Assembly (NCBI GenBank): GCA_033782935.1
Contig: JAWQEG010000369.1
Span: forward strand, 2,361,501 to 2,425,500
Direction: 5' to 3'
DNA: 64,000 bases
From: Petrolisthes cinctipes
Lineage: Eukaryota > Arthropoda > Malacostraca > Decapoda > Porcellanidae
Shown: in pieces, positions 20,290 through 34,161 of the stretch
How positions within the stretch are numbered: the stretch's first letter is position 1
How the letters are laid out: every line of letters starts with the position of its first letter
Translations under genes and position numbers: made by a program
Notes under the pieces: generated by a model
Seen by the model: only the letters and a program-made list of their open reading frames with translations
Database searches by the model: none
What the model was told of the DNA's origin: nothing

Positions 20290-23250
20290 TGTACAGATTG
20301 CTTCTGGGACCCCAAAATATTGAATTTTCGGGTGTTTTGAGCCTGAATTTGAGATATAAACGGGTACAGAAGATACATGCACATATTGACTTTGGGCATC
20401 TAAAATATCGATTTTCAGCATGTTTTGGGCCTGTATTTTGAAAATACTCTAACACTGAGTAGGCATGTACAGATTGCTTCTGGGACCCCAAAATATTGAA
20501 TTCTCGGGTGTTTTGAGCCTGAATTTGAGATATAAACGGGTACTGAAGATGCATGCACATATTGACTTTGGGCACGAAAAATATCGATTTTCAGCATGTT
20601 TTGGGCCTGAATTTTGAAAATACTCTAACACGGAGTAGGCATGTACAGATCGCTTCTAGGACCCCAAAATATCGAATTTTCGGGTGTTTAGGGCCAGAAT
20701 TTGAGATATAAACGGGTACTGAAGATGCATGCACATATCGACTTTTGTGCACCTAAAAGATCGATTTTCAGTATGTTTTTGGCCTGTATTTTGAAAATAC
20801 TCTAACACGGAGTAGGCATGTACAGATCGATTCTGGGACCCCTAAATATCGAATTTTCGGGTGTTTTGGGACTGAATTTGAGATATCGACTTTTTGGCAC
20901 CTAAAAGATCGATTTTTAGCATGTTTTTTAGCCTATATTTTGAAAATATTCTAGCACTGGGTAGGCATGTACAAATTGCTTCTGGGATCCCAAAATATTG
21001 AATTTTTGGGTTTTTTGAGGCTGAATTTGAGATATAAACGGGTACAGAAGATACATGCACATATTGACTTTGGGCACCAAAAATATCGATTTTTAGCATG
21101 TTTTGGGCCTGAATTTTGAAAATACTCTAACACGGAGTAGGCATGTACAGATCGCTTCTGGGACCCCAAAATATCGAATTTTCGGGTGTTTTGGGACTAA
21201 ATTTGAGATATCGACTTTTTGGCACTTAAAAGATCGATTTTTAGCATGTTTTTAGCCTATATTTTGAAAATATTCTAGCACTGTGTAGATTGCTTCTGGG
21301 ACCCCAAAATATTGAATTTTCGGGTGTTTTGAGCCTGAATTTGAGATATAAACGGGTACAGAAGATACATGCACATTTTGACTTTGGGCATCTAAAATAT
21401 CGATTTTCAGCATGTTTTGGGCCTGTATTTTGAAAATACTCTAACACTGAGTAGGCATGTACAGATTGCTTCTGGGACCCAAAAATATTGAATTTTCGGG
21501 TGTTTTGAGCCTGAATTTGAGATATAAACGGGTACTGAAAATGCATGCACATATCGACTTTTGTGCACCTAAAAGATCGATTTTCAGTATGTTTTGAGCA
21601 TGTATTTTGAAAATACTCTAACACGGAGTAGGCATGTACAGATCGCTTCTGGGACCCCTAAATATCGAATTTTCGGGTGTTTTGGGACTGAATTTGAGAT
21701 ATCGACTTTTTGGCACCTAAAAGATCGATTTTTAGCATGTTTTTAGCCTATATTTTGAAAATATTCTAGCACTGTACAGATTGCTTCTGGGACCCCAAAA
21801 TATTGAATTTTCGGGTGTTTTGAGCCTGAATTTGAGATATAAACGGGTACAGAAGATACATGCACATATTGACTTTGGGCACCAAAAATATCGATTTTCA
21901 GCATGTTTTGGGCCTGAATTTTGAAAATACTCTAACACGGAGTAGGCATGTACAGATCGCTTCTAGGACCCCAAAATATCGAATTTTCGGGTGTTTAGGG
22001 CCAGAATTTGAGATATAAACGGGTACAGAAGATGCATGCACATATCGACTTTTCTGCACCTAAAAGATCGATTTTCAGTATGTTTTGAGCATGTATTTTG
22101 AAAAAACTCTAACACTGAGTAGGCATGTACAGATCGATTCTGGGACCCCTACATATCGAATTTTCGGGTGTTTTGGGACTGAATTTGAGATATCGACTTT
22201 TTGGCACCTAAAACATCGATTTTTAGCATGTTTTTAGCCTATATTTTGAAAATATTCTAGCACTGAGTAGGCATGTACAGATTGCTTCTGGGACCCCAAA
22301 ATATTGAATTTTCGGGTGTTTTGAGCTTGAATTTGAGATATAAACGGGTACAGAAGATACATGCACATATTGACTTTGGGCACCAAAAATATCGATTTTC
22401 AGCATGTTTTGGGCCTGAATTTTGAAAATACTCTAACACGGAGTAGGCATGTACAGATCGCTTCAGGGACCCCAAAATATCGAATTTTCGGGTGTTTAGG
22501 GCCAGAATTTGAGATATAAACGGGTACATATCGACTTTTGTGCACCTAAAAGATCGATTTTCAGTATGTTTTTGGCCTGTATTTTGAAAATACTCTAACA
22601 CGGAGTAGGCATGTACAGATCGCTTCTGGGACCCCTAAATATCGAATTTTCGGGTGTTTTGGGACTGAATTTGAGATATCGACTTTTTGGCACCTAAAAG
22701 ATCGATTTTTCGCATGTTTTTAGCCTATATTTTGAAAATATTCTAGCACCGTACAGATTGCTTCTGGGACCCCAAAATACTGAATTTTCGGGTGTTTTGA
22801 GCCTGAATTTGAGATATAAATGGGTACAGAAGATACATGCACATATTGACTTTGGGCACCAAAAATATCGATTTTCATCATGTTTTGGGCCTGAATTTTG
22901 AAAATACTCTAACACGGAGTAGGCATGTACAGATCGCTTCTGGGACCCCAAAATATCGAATTTTCGGGTGTTTAGGGCAAGAATTTGAGATATAAACGGG
23001 TACAGAAGATGCATGCACATATCGACTTTTGTGCACCTAAAAGATCGATTTTCAGTATGTTTTGAGCATGTATTTTGAAAATACTCTAACACGGAGTAGG
23101 CATGTACAGATCGCTTCTGGGACCCCTAAATATCGAATTTTCGGGTGTTTTGGGACTGAATTTGAGATATCGACTTTTTGGCACCTAAAAGATCGATTTT
23201 TAGCATGTTTTTAGCCTATATTTTGAAAATATTCTAGCACTGTGTAGGCA
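20290..23250. repeat. Second copy of the ~2.8-kb tandem duplication (2,961 bp)
   Basis: Offset to the first copy is 2,784 bp at the start. It rises to 2,785 after a 1-bp difference and to 2,961 after one complete 176-bp B monomer present only here (about 21,773-21,948). Otherwise the two copies look nearly identical by eye, which points to a recent event. The second copy ends where aagatatatgcaca replaces aagatacatgcaca. Confidence 0.88.
22450..22611 (+). repeat. Duplicate of the 15-bp-deleted C monomer
   Basis: Identical in structure to 19489-19650 and 2,961 bp downstream. It therefore predates the tandem duplication and marks it. Confidence 0.87.
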
Positions 23251-25086
23251 TGTACAGATTGCTTCTGGGACCCCAAAATATTGAATTTTCGGGTGTTTTG
23301 AGCCTGAATTTGAGATATAAACGGGTACAGAAGATATATGCACATATTGACTTTGGGCATCTAAAATATCGATTTTCAGCATGTTTTGAGCCTGTATTTT
23401 GAAAATACTCTAACACTGAGTAGGCATGTACAGATTGCTTCTGGGACCCCAAAATATTGAATTTTCGGGTGTTTTGAGCCTGAATTTGAGATATAAACGG
23501 GTACTGAAGATGCATGCACATATCGACTTTTGTGCACCTAAAAGATCGATTTTCAGTATGTTTTGAGCATGTATTTTGAAAATACTCTAACACGGAGTAG
23601 GCATGTACAGATCGATTCTGGGACCCCTACATATCGAATTTTCGGGTGTTTAGGGACTGAATTTGAGATATCGACTTTTTGGCACCTAAAAGATCGATTT
23701 TTAGCATGTTTTTAGCCTATATTTTGAAAATATTCTAGCACTGTACAGATTGCATCTGGGACCCCAAAATATTGAATTTTCGGGTGTTTTGAGCCTGAAT
23801 TTGAGATATAAACGGGTACAGAAGATACATGCACATATTGACATTGGGCACCAAAAATATCGATTTTCAGCATGTTTTGGGCCTGAATTTTGAAAATACT
23901 CTAACACTGAGTAGGCATGTACAGATTGCTTCTGGGACCCCAAAATATTGAATTTTCGGGTGTTTTGAGCCTGAATTTGAGATATAAACGGGTACTGAAG
24001 ATGCATGCACATATCGACTTTTGTGCACCTAAAAGATCGATTTTCAGTATGTTTTGAGCATGTATTTTGAAAATACTCTAACACGGAGTAGGCATGTACA
24101 GATCGCTTCTGGGACCCCTAAATATCGAATTTTCGGGTGTTTTGGGACTGAATTTGAGATATCGACTTTTTGGCACCTAAAAGATCGATTTTTAGCATGT
24201 TTTTAGCCTATATTTTGAAAATATTCTAGCACTGAGTAGGCATGTACAGATTGCTTCTAAGACCCCAAAATATTAAATTTTCGGGTGTTTTGAGCCTGAA
24301 TTTGAGATATAAACGGGTACAGAAGATACATGCACATATTGACTTTGGGCATCTAAAATATCGATTTTCAGCATGTTTTGGGCCTGTATTTTGAAAATAC
24401 TCTAACACTGAGTAGGCATGTACAGATTGCTTCTGGGACCCCAAAATATTGAATTTTCGGGTGTTTTGAGCCAGAATTTGAGATATAAACGGGTACTGAA
24501 GATGCATGCACATATCGACTTTTGTGCACCTAAAAGATCGATTTTCAGTATGTTTTTGGCCTGTATTTTGAAAATACTCTAACACGGAGTAGGCATGTAC
24601 AGATCGCTTCTGGGACCCCTTAATATCGAATTTTCGGGTGTTTTGGGACTGAATTTGAGATATCGACTTTTTGGCACCTAAAAGATCGATTTTTAGCATG
24701 TTTTTAGCCTATATTTTGAAAATATTCTAGCACCGTACAGATTGCTTCTGGGACCCCAAAATACTGAATTTTCGGGTGTTTTGAGCCTGAATTTGAGATA
24801 TAAATGGGTACAGAAGATATATGCACATATTGACTTTGGGCACCAAAAATATCGATTTTCAGCATGTTTTGGGCCTGAATTTTGAAAATACTCTAACACG
24901 GAGTAGGCATGTACAGATCGCTTCTGGGACCCCAAAATATCTAATTTTCGGGTGGTTAGGGCCAGAATTTGAGGTATAAACGGGTACAGAAGATGCATGC
25001 ACATATCGACTTTTGGGCACCTAAAAGATCGATTTTCAGTATGTTTTTGGCCTGTATTTTGAAAATACTCTAACACGGATTAGGCA
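23103..25086. repeat. Twelve-monomer super-unit, copy 1 (1,984 bp)
   Basis: Four trimers of 501, 491, 501 and 491 bp (A starts at 23103, 23604, 24095 and 24596). Internal markers are gattgcatctggg (near 23,750), gacattgggcacc (near 23,840), cttctaagacccc with atattaaatt (near 24,256) and gggtggttagggcc (near 24,950). The same order recurs from 25087. Confidence 0.87.
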
Positions 25087-27070
25087 TGTACAGATACCTT
25101 CTGGGACCTCTAAATATCGAATTTTCGGGTGCTTTGGGACTGAATTTGAGATATCGATTTTTTGGCACCTAAAATGTCGATTTTTAGCATGTTTTTAGCC
25201 TATATTTTGAAAATATTCTACCACTGTGTAGGCATGTACAGATTGCTTCTGGGACCCCAAAATATTGAATTTTCGGGTGTTTTGAGCCTGAATTTGAGAT
25301 ATAAACGGGTACAGAAGATATATGCACATATTGACTTTGGGCATCTAAAATATCGATTTTCAGCATGTTTTGGGCCTGTATTTTGAAAATACTCTAACAC
25401 TGAGTAGGCATGTACAGATTGCTTCTGGGACCCCAAAATATTGAATTTTCGGGTGTTTTGAGCCTGAATTTGAGATATAAACGGGTACTGAAGATGCATG
25501 CACATATCGACTTTTGTGCACCTAAAAGATCGATTTTCAGTATGTTTTGAGCATGTATTTTGAAAATACTCTAACACGGAGTAGGCATGTACAGATCGAT
25601 TCTGGGACCCCTACATATCGAATTTTCGGGTGTTTAGGGACTGAATTTGAGATATCGACTTTTTGGCACCTAAAAGATCGATTTTTAGCATGTTTTTAGC
25701 CTATATTTTGAAAATATTCTAGCACTGTACAGATTGCATCTGGGACCCCAAAATATTGAATTTTCGGGTGTTTTGAGCCTGAATTTGAGATATAAACGGG
25801 TACAGAAGATACATGCACATATTGACATTGGGCACCAAAAATATCGATTTTCAGCATGTTTTGGGCCTGAATTTTGAAAATACTCTAACACTGAGTAGGC
25901 ATGTACAGATTGCTTCTGGGACCCCAAAATATTGAATTTTCGGGTGTTTTGAGCCTGAATTTGAGATATAAACGGGTACTGAAGATGCATGCACATATCG
26001 ACTTTTGTGCACCTAAAAGATCGATTTTCAGTATGTTTTGAGCATGTATTTTGAAAATACTCTAACACGGAGTAGGCATGTACAGATCGCTTCTGGGACC
26101 CCTAAATATCGAATTTTCGGGTGTTTTGGGACTGAATTTGAGATATCGACTTTTTGGCACCTAAAAGATCGATTTTTAGCATGTTTTTAGCCTATATTTT
26201 GAAAATATTCTAGCACTGAGTAGGCATGTACAGATTGCTTCTAAGACCCCAAAATATTAAATTTTCGGGTGTTTTGAGCCTGAATTTGAGATATAAACGG
26301 GTACAGAAGATACATGCACATATTGACTTTGGGCATCTAAAATATCGATTTTCAGCATGTTTTGGGCCTGTATTTTGAAAATACTCTAACACTGAGTAGG
26401 CATGTACAGATTGCTTCTGGGACCCCAAAATATTGAATTTTCGGGTGTTTTGAGCCAGAATTTGAGATATAAACGGGTACTGAAGATGCATGCACATATC
26501 GACTTTTGTGCACCTAAAAGATCGATTTTCAGTATGTTTTTGGCCTGTATTTTGAAAATACTCTAACACGGAGTAGGCATGTACAGATCGCTTCTGGGAC
26601 CCCTAAATATCGAATTTTCGGGTGTTTTGGGACTGAATTTGAGATATCGACTTTTTGGCACCTAAAAGATCGATTTTTAGCATGTTTTTAGCCTATATTT
26701 TGAAAATATTCTAGCACTGTACAGATTGCTTCTGGGACCCCAAAATATTGAATTTTCGGGTGTTTTGAGCCTGAATTTGAGATATAAACGGGTACAGAAG
26801 ATACATGCACATATTGACTTTGGGCACCAAAAATATCGATTTTCAGCATGTTTTGGGCCTGAATTTTGAAAATACTCTAACACGGAGTAGGCATGTACAG
26901 ATCGCTTCTGGGACCCCAAAATATCGAATTTTCGGGTGTTTATGGCCAGAATTTGAGATATAAACGGGTACAGAAGATGCATGCACATATCGACTTTTGG
27001 GCACCTAAAAGATCGATTTTCAGTATGTTTTTGGCCTGCATTTTGAAAATACTCTAACACGGAGTAGGCA
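25087..27070. repeat. Twelve-monomer super-unit, copy 2 (1,984 bp)
   Basis: A starts at 25087, 25588, 26079 and 26580 give trimers of 501, 491, 501 and 491 bp. The first three trimers repeat the markers of copy 1 at an offset of 1,984 bp. The fourth differs from copy 1 (gtttatggccag, cctgcattttg). Confidence 0.86.
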
Positions 27071-28210
27071 TGTACAGATACCTTCTGGGACCTCTAAATA
27101 TCGAATTTTCGTGTGTTTTGGGACTGAATTTGAGAAATCGATTTTTTGGCACCTAAAATGTCGATTTTTAGCATGTTTTTAGCCTATATTTTGAAAATAT
27201 TCTAGCACTGTGTAGGCATGTACAGATTGCTTCTGGGACCCCAAAATATTGAATTTTCGGGTGTTTTGAGCCTGAATTTGAGATATAAACGGGTACAGAA
27301 GATACATGCACATATCGACTTTTGTGCACCTAAAAGATCGATTTTCAGTATGTTTTTGGCCTGTATTTTGAAAATACTCTAACACGGAGTAGGCATGTAC
27401 AGATCGCTTCTGGGACCCCTAAATATCGAATTTTCGGGTGTTTTGGGACTGATTTTGAGATATCGACTTTTTGGCACCTAAAAGATCGATTTTTAGCATG
27501 TTTTTAGCCTATATTTTGAAAATATTCTAGCACTGTACAGATTGCTTCTGGGACCCCAAAATATTGAATTTTCGGGTGTTTTGAGCCTGAATTTGAGATA
27601 TAAACGGGTACAGAAGATACATGCACATATTGACTTTGGGCACCAAAAATATCGATTTTCAGCATGTTTTGGGCCTGAATTTTGAAAATACTCTAACACG
27701 GAGTAGGCATGTACAGATCGCTTCTGGGACCCCAAAATATCGAATTTTCGGGTGTTTATGGCCAGAATTTGAGATATAAACGGGTACAGAAGATGCATGC
27801 ACATATCGACTTTTGGGCACCTAAAAGATCGATTTTCAGTATGTTTTTGGCCTGCATTTTGAAAATACTCTAACACGGAGTAGGCATGTACAGATACCTT
27901 CTGGGACCTCTAAATATCGAATTTTCGTGTGTTTTGGACTGAATTTGAGAAATCGATTTTTTGGCACCTAAAATGTCGATTTTTAGCATGTTTTTAGCCT
28001 ATATTTTGAAAATATTCTAGCACTGTGTAGGCATGTACAGATTGCTTCTGGGACCCCAAAATATTGAATTTTCGGGTGTTTTGAGCCTGAATTTGAGATA
28101 TAAACGGGTACAGAAGATACATGCACATATCGACTTTTGTGCACCTAAAAGATCGATTTTCAGTATGTTTTTGGCCTGTATTTTGAAAATACTCTAACAC
28201 GGAGTAGGCA
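26580..28210. repeat. Five-monomer unit of 816/815 bp, two complete copies
   Basis: Each unit is A1 short, B, C (with gtttatggccag and cctgcattttg), A2 long (with gagaaatcgatttt and ttttcgtgtg), then a Bx/Cx hybrid (agatacatgcacatatcg, cttttgtgcacc). Copy 1 is 26580-27395 and copy 2 is 27396-28210; the 1-bp difference is ttttgggactg versus ttttggactg. A third copy begins at 28211 but switches to a full Bx-Cx pair after its A2 monomer. The first 491 bp overlap the end of the preceding super-unit. Confidence 0.87.
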
Positions 28211-30193
28211 TGTACAGATCGCTTCTGGGACCCCTAAATATCGAATTTTCGGGTGTTTTGGGACTGATTTTGAGATATCGACTTTTTGGCACCTAAAAGA
28301 TCGATTTTTAGCATGTTTTTAGCCTATATTTTGAAAATATTCTAGCACTGTACAGATTGCTTCTGGGACCCCAAAATATTGAATTTTCGGGTGTTTTGAG
28401 CCTGAATTTGAGATATAAACGGGTACAGAAGATACATGCACATATTGACTTTGGGCACCAAAAATATCGATTTTCAGCATGTTTTGGGCCTGAATTTTGA
28501 AAATACTCTAACACGGAGTAGGCATGTACAGATCGCTTCTGGGACCCCAAAATATCGAATTTTCGGGTGTTTATGGCCAGAATTTGAGATATAAACGGGT
28601 ACAGAAGATGCATGCACATATCGACTTTTGGGCACCTAAAAGATCGATTTTCAGTATGTTTTTGGCCTGCATTTTGAAAATACTCTAACACGGAGTAGGC
28701 ATGTACAGATACCTTCTGGGACCTCTAAATATCGAATTTTCGTGTGTTTTGGACTGAATTTGAGAAATCGATTTTTTGGCACCTAAAATGTCGATTTTTA
28801 GCATGTTTTTAGCCTATATTTTGAAAATATTCTAGCACTGTGTAGGCATGTACAGATTGCTTCTGGGACCCCAAAATATTGAATTTTCGGGTGTTTTGAG
28901 CCTGAATTTTAGATATAAACGGGTACAGAAGATACATGCACATATTGACTTTGGGCATCTAAAATATCGATTTTCAGCATGTTTTGGGCCTGTATTTTGA
29001 AAATACTCTAACATTGAGTAGGCATGTACAGATTGCTTCTGGGACCCCAAAATATTGAATTTTCGGGTGTTTTGAGCCTGAATTTGAGATATAAATGGGT
29101 ACTGAAGATGCATGCACATATCGACTTCTGTGCACCTAAAAGATCGATTTTCAGTATGTTTTGAGCATGTATTTTGAAAATACTCTAACACGGAGTAGGC
29201 ATGTACAGATCGCTTCTGGGACCCCTACATATCGAATTTTCGGGTGTTTTGGGACTGAATTTGAGATATCGACTTTTTGGCACCTAAAAGATCGATTTTT
29301 AGCATGTTTTTAGCCTATATTTTGAAAATATTCTAGCACTGTACAGATTGCATCTGGGACCCCAAAATATTGAATTTTCGGGTGTTTTGAGCCTGAATTT
29401 GAGATATAAACCGGTACAGAAGATACATGCACATATTGACTTTGGGCACCAAAAATATCGATTTTCAGCATGTTTTGGGCCTGAATTTTGAAAATACTCT
29501 AACACTGAGTAGGCATGTACAGATTGCTTCTGGGACCCCAAAATATTGAATTTTCGGGTGTTTTGAGCCTGAATTTGAGATATAAACGGGTACTGAAGAT
29601 GCATGCACATATCGACTTTTGTGCACCTAAAAGATCGATTGTCAGTATGTTTTGAGCATGTATTTTGAAAATACTCTAACACGGAGTAGGCATGTACAGA
29701 TCGCTTTTGGGACCCCTAAATATCGAATTTTCGGGTGTTTTGGGACTGAATTTGAGATATCGACTTTTTGGCACCTAAAAGATCGATTTTTAGCATGTTT
29801 TTAGCCTATATTTTGAAAATATTCTAGCACTGAGTAGGCATGTACAGATTGCTTCTGGGACCCCAAAATATTGAATTTTCGGGTGTTTTGAGCCTGAATT
29901 TGAGATATAAACGGGTACAGAAGATACATGCACATATTGACTTTGGGCACCAAAAATATCGATTTTCAGCATGTTTTGGGCCTGAATTTTGAAAATACTC
30001 TAACACGGAGTAGGCATGTACAGATCGCTTCTGGGACCCCAAAATATCTAATTTTCGGGTGGTTAGGGCCAGAATTTGAGGTATAAACGGGTACAGAAGA
30101 TGCATGCACATATCGACTTTTGGGCACCTAAAAGATCGATTTTCAGTATGTTTTTGGCCTGTATTTTGAAAATACTCTAACACGGAGTAGGCA
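28211..30193. repeat. Partial third five-monomer copy passing into trimers
   Basis: Trimers of about 490, 501, 491 and 501 bp. Private markers are gaattttagatataaac, aacattgagtagg, gacttctgtgcacc, aaaccggtacag and gcttttgggacccc. Most of this stretch is repeated 4,469 bp downstream (about 32.6-34.5 kb). Confidence 0.84.
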
Positions 30194-32177
30194 TGTACAG
30201 ATACCTTCTGGGACCTCTAAATATCGAATTTTCGGGTGTTTTGGGACTGAATTTGAGATATCGATTTTTTGGCACCTAAAATGTCGATTTTTAGCATGTT
30301 TTTAGCCTATATTTTGAAAATATTCTAGCACTGTGTAGGCATGTACAGATTGCTTCTGGGACCCCAAAATATTGAATTTTCGGGTGTTTTGAGCCTGAAT
30401 TTGAGATATAAACGGGTACAGAAGATATATGCACATATTGACTTTGGGCATCTAAAATATCGATTTTCAGCATGTTTTGGGCCTGTATTTTGAAAATACT
30501 CTAACACTGAGTAGGCATGTACAGATTGCTTCTGGGACCCCAAAATATTGAATTTTCGGGTGTTTTGAGCCTGAATTTGAGATATAAACGGGTACTGAAG
30601 ATGCATGCACATATCGACTTTTGTGCACCTAAAAGATCGATTTTCAGTATGTTTTGAGCATGTATTTTGAAAATACTCTAACACGGAGTAGGCATGTACA
30701 GATCGATTCTGGGACCCCTACATATCGAATTTTCGGGTGTTTAGGGACTGAATTTGAGATATCGACTTTTTGGCACCTAAAAGATCGATTTTTAGCATGT
30801 TTTTAGCCTATATTTTGAAAATATTCTAGCACTGTACAGATTGCATCTGGGACCCCAAAATATTGAATTTTCGGGTGTTTTGAGCCTGAATTTGAGATAT
30901 AAACGGGTACAGAAGATACATGCACATATTGACATTGGGCACCAAAAATATCGATTTTCAGCATGTTTTGGGCCTGAATTTTGAAAATACTCTAACACTG
31001 AGTAGGCATGTACAGATTGCTTCTGGGACCCCAAAATATTGAATTTTCGGGTGTTTTGAGCCTGAATTTGAGATATAAACGGGTACTGAAGATGCATGCA
31101 CATATCGACTTTTGTGCACCTAAAAGATCGATTTTCAGTATGTTTTGAGCATGTATTTTGAAAATACTCTAACACGGAGTAGGCATGTACAGATCGCTTC
31201 TGGGACCCCTAAATATCGAATTTTCGGGTGTTTTGGGACTGAATTTGAGATATCGACTTTTTGGCACCTAAAAGATCGATTTTTAGCATGTTTTTAGCCT
31301 ATATTTTGAAAATATTCTAGCACTGAGTAGGCATGTACAGATTGCTTCTAAGACCCCAAAATATTAAATTTTCGGGTGTTTTAAGCCTGAATTTGAGATA
31401 TAAACGGGTACAGAAGATACATGCACATATTGACTTTGGGCATCTAAAATATCGATTTTCAGCATGTTTTGGGCCTGTATTTTGAAAATACTCTAACACT
31501 GAGTAGGCATGTACAGATTGCTTCTGGGACCCCAAAATATTGAATTTTCGGGTGTTTTGAGCCAGAATTTGAGATATAAACGGGTACTGAAGATGCATGC
31601 ACATATCGACTTTTGTGCACCTAAAAGATCGATTTTCAGTATGTTTTTGGCCTGTATTTTGAAAATACTCTAACACGGAGTAGGCATGTACAGATCGCTT
31701 CTGGGACCCCTAAATATCGAATTTTCGGGTGTTTTGGGACTGAATTTGAGATATCGACTTTTTGGCACCTAAAAGATCGATTTTTAGCATGTTTTTAGCC
31801 TATATTTTGAAAATATTCTAGCACTGTACAGATTGCTTCTGGGACCCCAAAATATTGAATTTTCGGGTGTTTTGAGCCTGAATTTGAGATATAAACGGGT
31901 ACAGAAGATACATGCACATATTGACTTTGGGCACCAAAAATATCGATTTTCAGCATGTTTTGGGCCTGAATTTTGAAAATACTCTAACACGGAGTAGGCA
32001 TGTACAGATCGCTTCTGGGACCCCAAAATATCGAATTTTCGGGTGTTTATGGCCAGAATTTGAGATATAAACGGGTACAGAAGATGCATGCACATATCGA
32101 CTTTTGGGCACCTAAAAGATCGATTTTCAGTATGTTTTTGGCCTGCATTTTGAAAATACTCTAACACGGAGTAGGCA
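30194..32177. repeat. Twelve-monomer super-unit, copy 3 (1,984 bp)
   Basis: A starts at 30194, 30695, 31186 and 31687. It repeats 25087-27070 at an offset of 5,107 bp, including gattgcatctggg, gacattgggcacc, cttctaagacccc with atattaaatt, gtttatggccag and cctgcattttg. A private difference is gttttaagcctg near 31,380. Confidence 0.87.
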
Positions 32178-34161
32178 TGTACAGATACCTTGTGGGACCT
32201 CTAAATATCGAATTTTCGTGTGTTTTGGGACTGAATTTGAGAAATCGATTTTTTGGCACCTAAAATGTCGATTTTTAGCATGTTTTTAGCCTATATTTTG
32301 AAAATATTCTAGCACTGTGTAGGCATGTACAGATTGCTTCTGGGACCCCAAAATATTGAATTTTCGGGTGTTTTGAGCCTGAATTTGAGATATAAACGGG
32401 TACAGAAGATACATGCACATATTGACTTTGGGCATCTAAAATATCGATTTTCAGCATGTTTTGGGCCTGTATTTTGAAAATACTCTAACACTGAGTAGGC
32501 ATGTACAGATTGCTTCTGGGACCCCAAAATATTGAATTTTCGGGTGTTTTGAGCCTGAATTTGAGATATAAACGGGTACTGAAGATGCATGCACATATCG
32601 ACTTTTGTGCACCTAAAAGATCGATTTTCAGTATGTTTTTGGCCTGTATTTTGAAAATACTCTAACACGGAGTAGGCATGTACAGATCGCTTCTGGGAAC
32701 CCTAAATATCGAATTTTCGGGTGTTTTGGGACTGATTTTGAGATATCGACTTTTTGGCACCTAAAAGATCGATTTTTAGCATGTTTTTAGCCTATATTTT
32801 GAAAATATTCTAGCACTGTACAGATTGCTTCTGGGACCCCAAAATATTGAATTTTCGGGTGTTTTGAGACTGAATTTGAGATATAAACGGGTACAGAAGA
32901 TACATGCACATATTGACTTTGGGCACCAAAAATATCGATTTTCAGCATGTTTTGGGCCTGAATTTTGAAAATACTCTAACACGGAGTAGGCATGTACAGA
33001 TCGCTTCTGGGACCCCAAAATATCGAATTTTCGGGTGTTTATGGCCAGAATTTGAGATATAAACGGGTACAGAAGATGCATGCACATATCGACTTTTGGT
33101 CACCTAAAAGATCGATTTTCAGTATGTTTTTGGCCTGCATTTTGAAAATACTCTAACACGGAGTAGGCATGTACAGATACCTTCTGGGACCTCTAAATAT
33201 CGAATTTTCGTGTGTTTTGGGACTGAATTTGAGAAATCGATTTTTTGGCACCTAAAATGTCGATTTTTAGCATGTTTTTAGCCTATATTTTGAAAATATT
33301 CTAGCACTGTGTAGGCATGTACAGATTGCTTCTGGGACCCCAAAATATTGAATTTTCGGGTGTTTTGAGCCTGAATTTTAGATATAAACGGGTACAGAAG
33401 ATACATGCACATATTGACTTTGGGCATCTAAAATATCGATTTTCAGCATGTTTTGGGCCTGTATTTTGAAAATACTCTAACATTGAGTAGGCATGTACAG
33501 ATTGCTTCTGGGACCCCAAAATATTGAATTTTCGGGTGTTTTGAGCCTGAATTTGAGATATAAACGGGTACTGAAGATGCATGCACATATCGACTTCTGT
33601 GCACCTAAAAGATCGATTTTCAGTATGTTTTGAGCATGTATTTTGAAAATACTCTAACACGGAGTAGGCATGTACAGATCGCTTCTGGGAACCCTACATA
33701 TCGAATTTTCGGGTGTTTTGGGACTGAATTTGAGATATCGACTTTTTGGCACCTAAAAGATCGATTTTTAGCATGTTTTTAGCCTATATTTTGAAAATAT
33801 TCTAGCACTGTACAGATTGCATCTGGGACCCCAAAATATTGAATTTTCGGGTGTTTTGAGCCTGAATTTGAGATATAAACCGGTACAGAAGATACATGCA
33901 CATATTGACTTTGGGCACCAAAAATATCGATTTTCAGCATGTTTTGGGCCTGAATTTTGAAAATACTCTAACACTGAGTAGGCATGTACAGATTGCTTCT
34001 GGGACCCCAAAATATTGAATTTTCGGGTGTTTTGAGCCTGAATTTGAGATATAAACGGGTACTGAAGATGCATGCACATATCGACTTTTGTGCACCTAAA
34101 AGATCGATTTTCAGTATGTTTTGAGCATGTATTTTGAAAATACTCTAACACGGAGTAGGCA
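32178..34161. repeat. Four trimers of 501/491 bp, related to 28.2-29.7 kb
   Basis: A starts at 32178, 32679, 33170 and 33671. Length and 501/491 alternation equal the 1,984-bp super-unit, but the markers are those of 28.2-29.7 kb (offset about 4,469 bp): gagaaatcgatttt, gaattttagatataaac, aacattgagtagg, aaaccggtacag. Confidence 0.83.

Noticed and set aside
17506..23250. Assembly artefact as the cause of the near-identical tandem copies
   Set aside because: The copies differ by one whole monomer and a 1-bp deletion, which an artificial duplication would not normally create. It cannot be excluded without reads, so long-read confirmation is listed with the finding.
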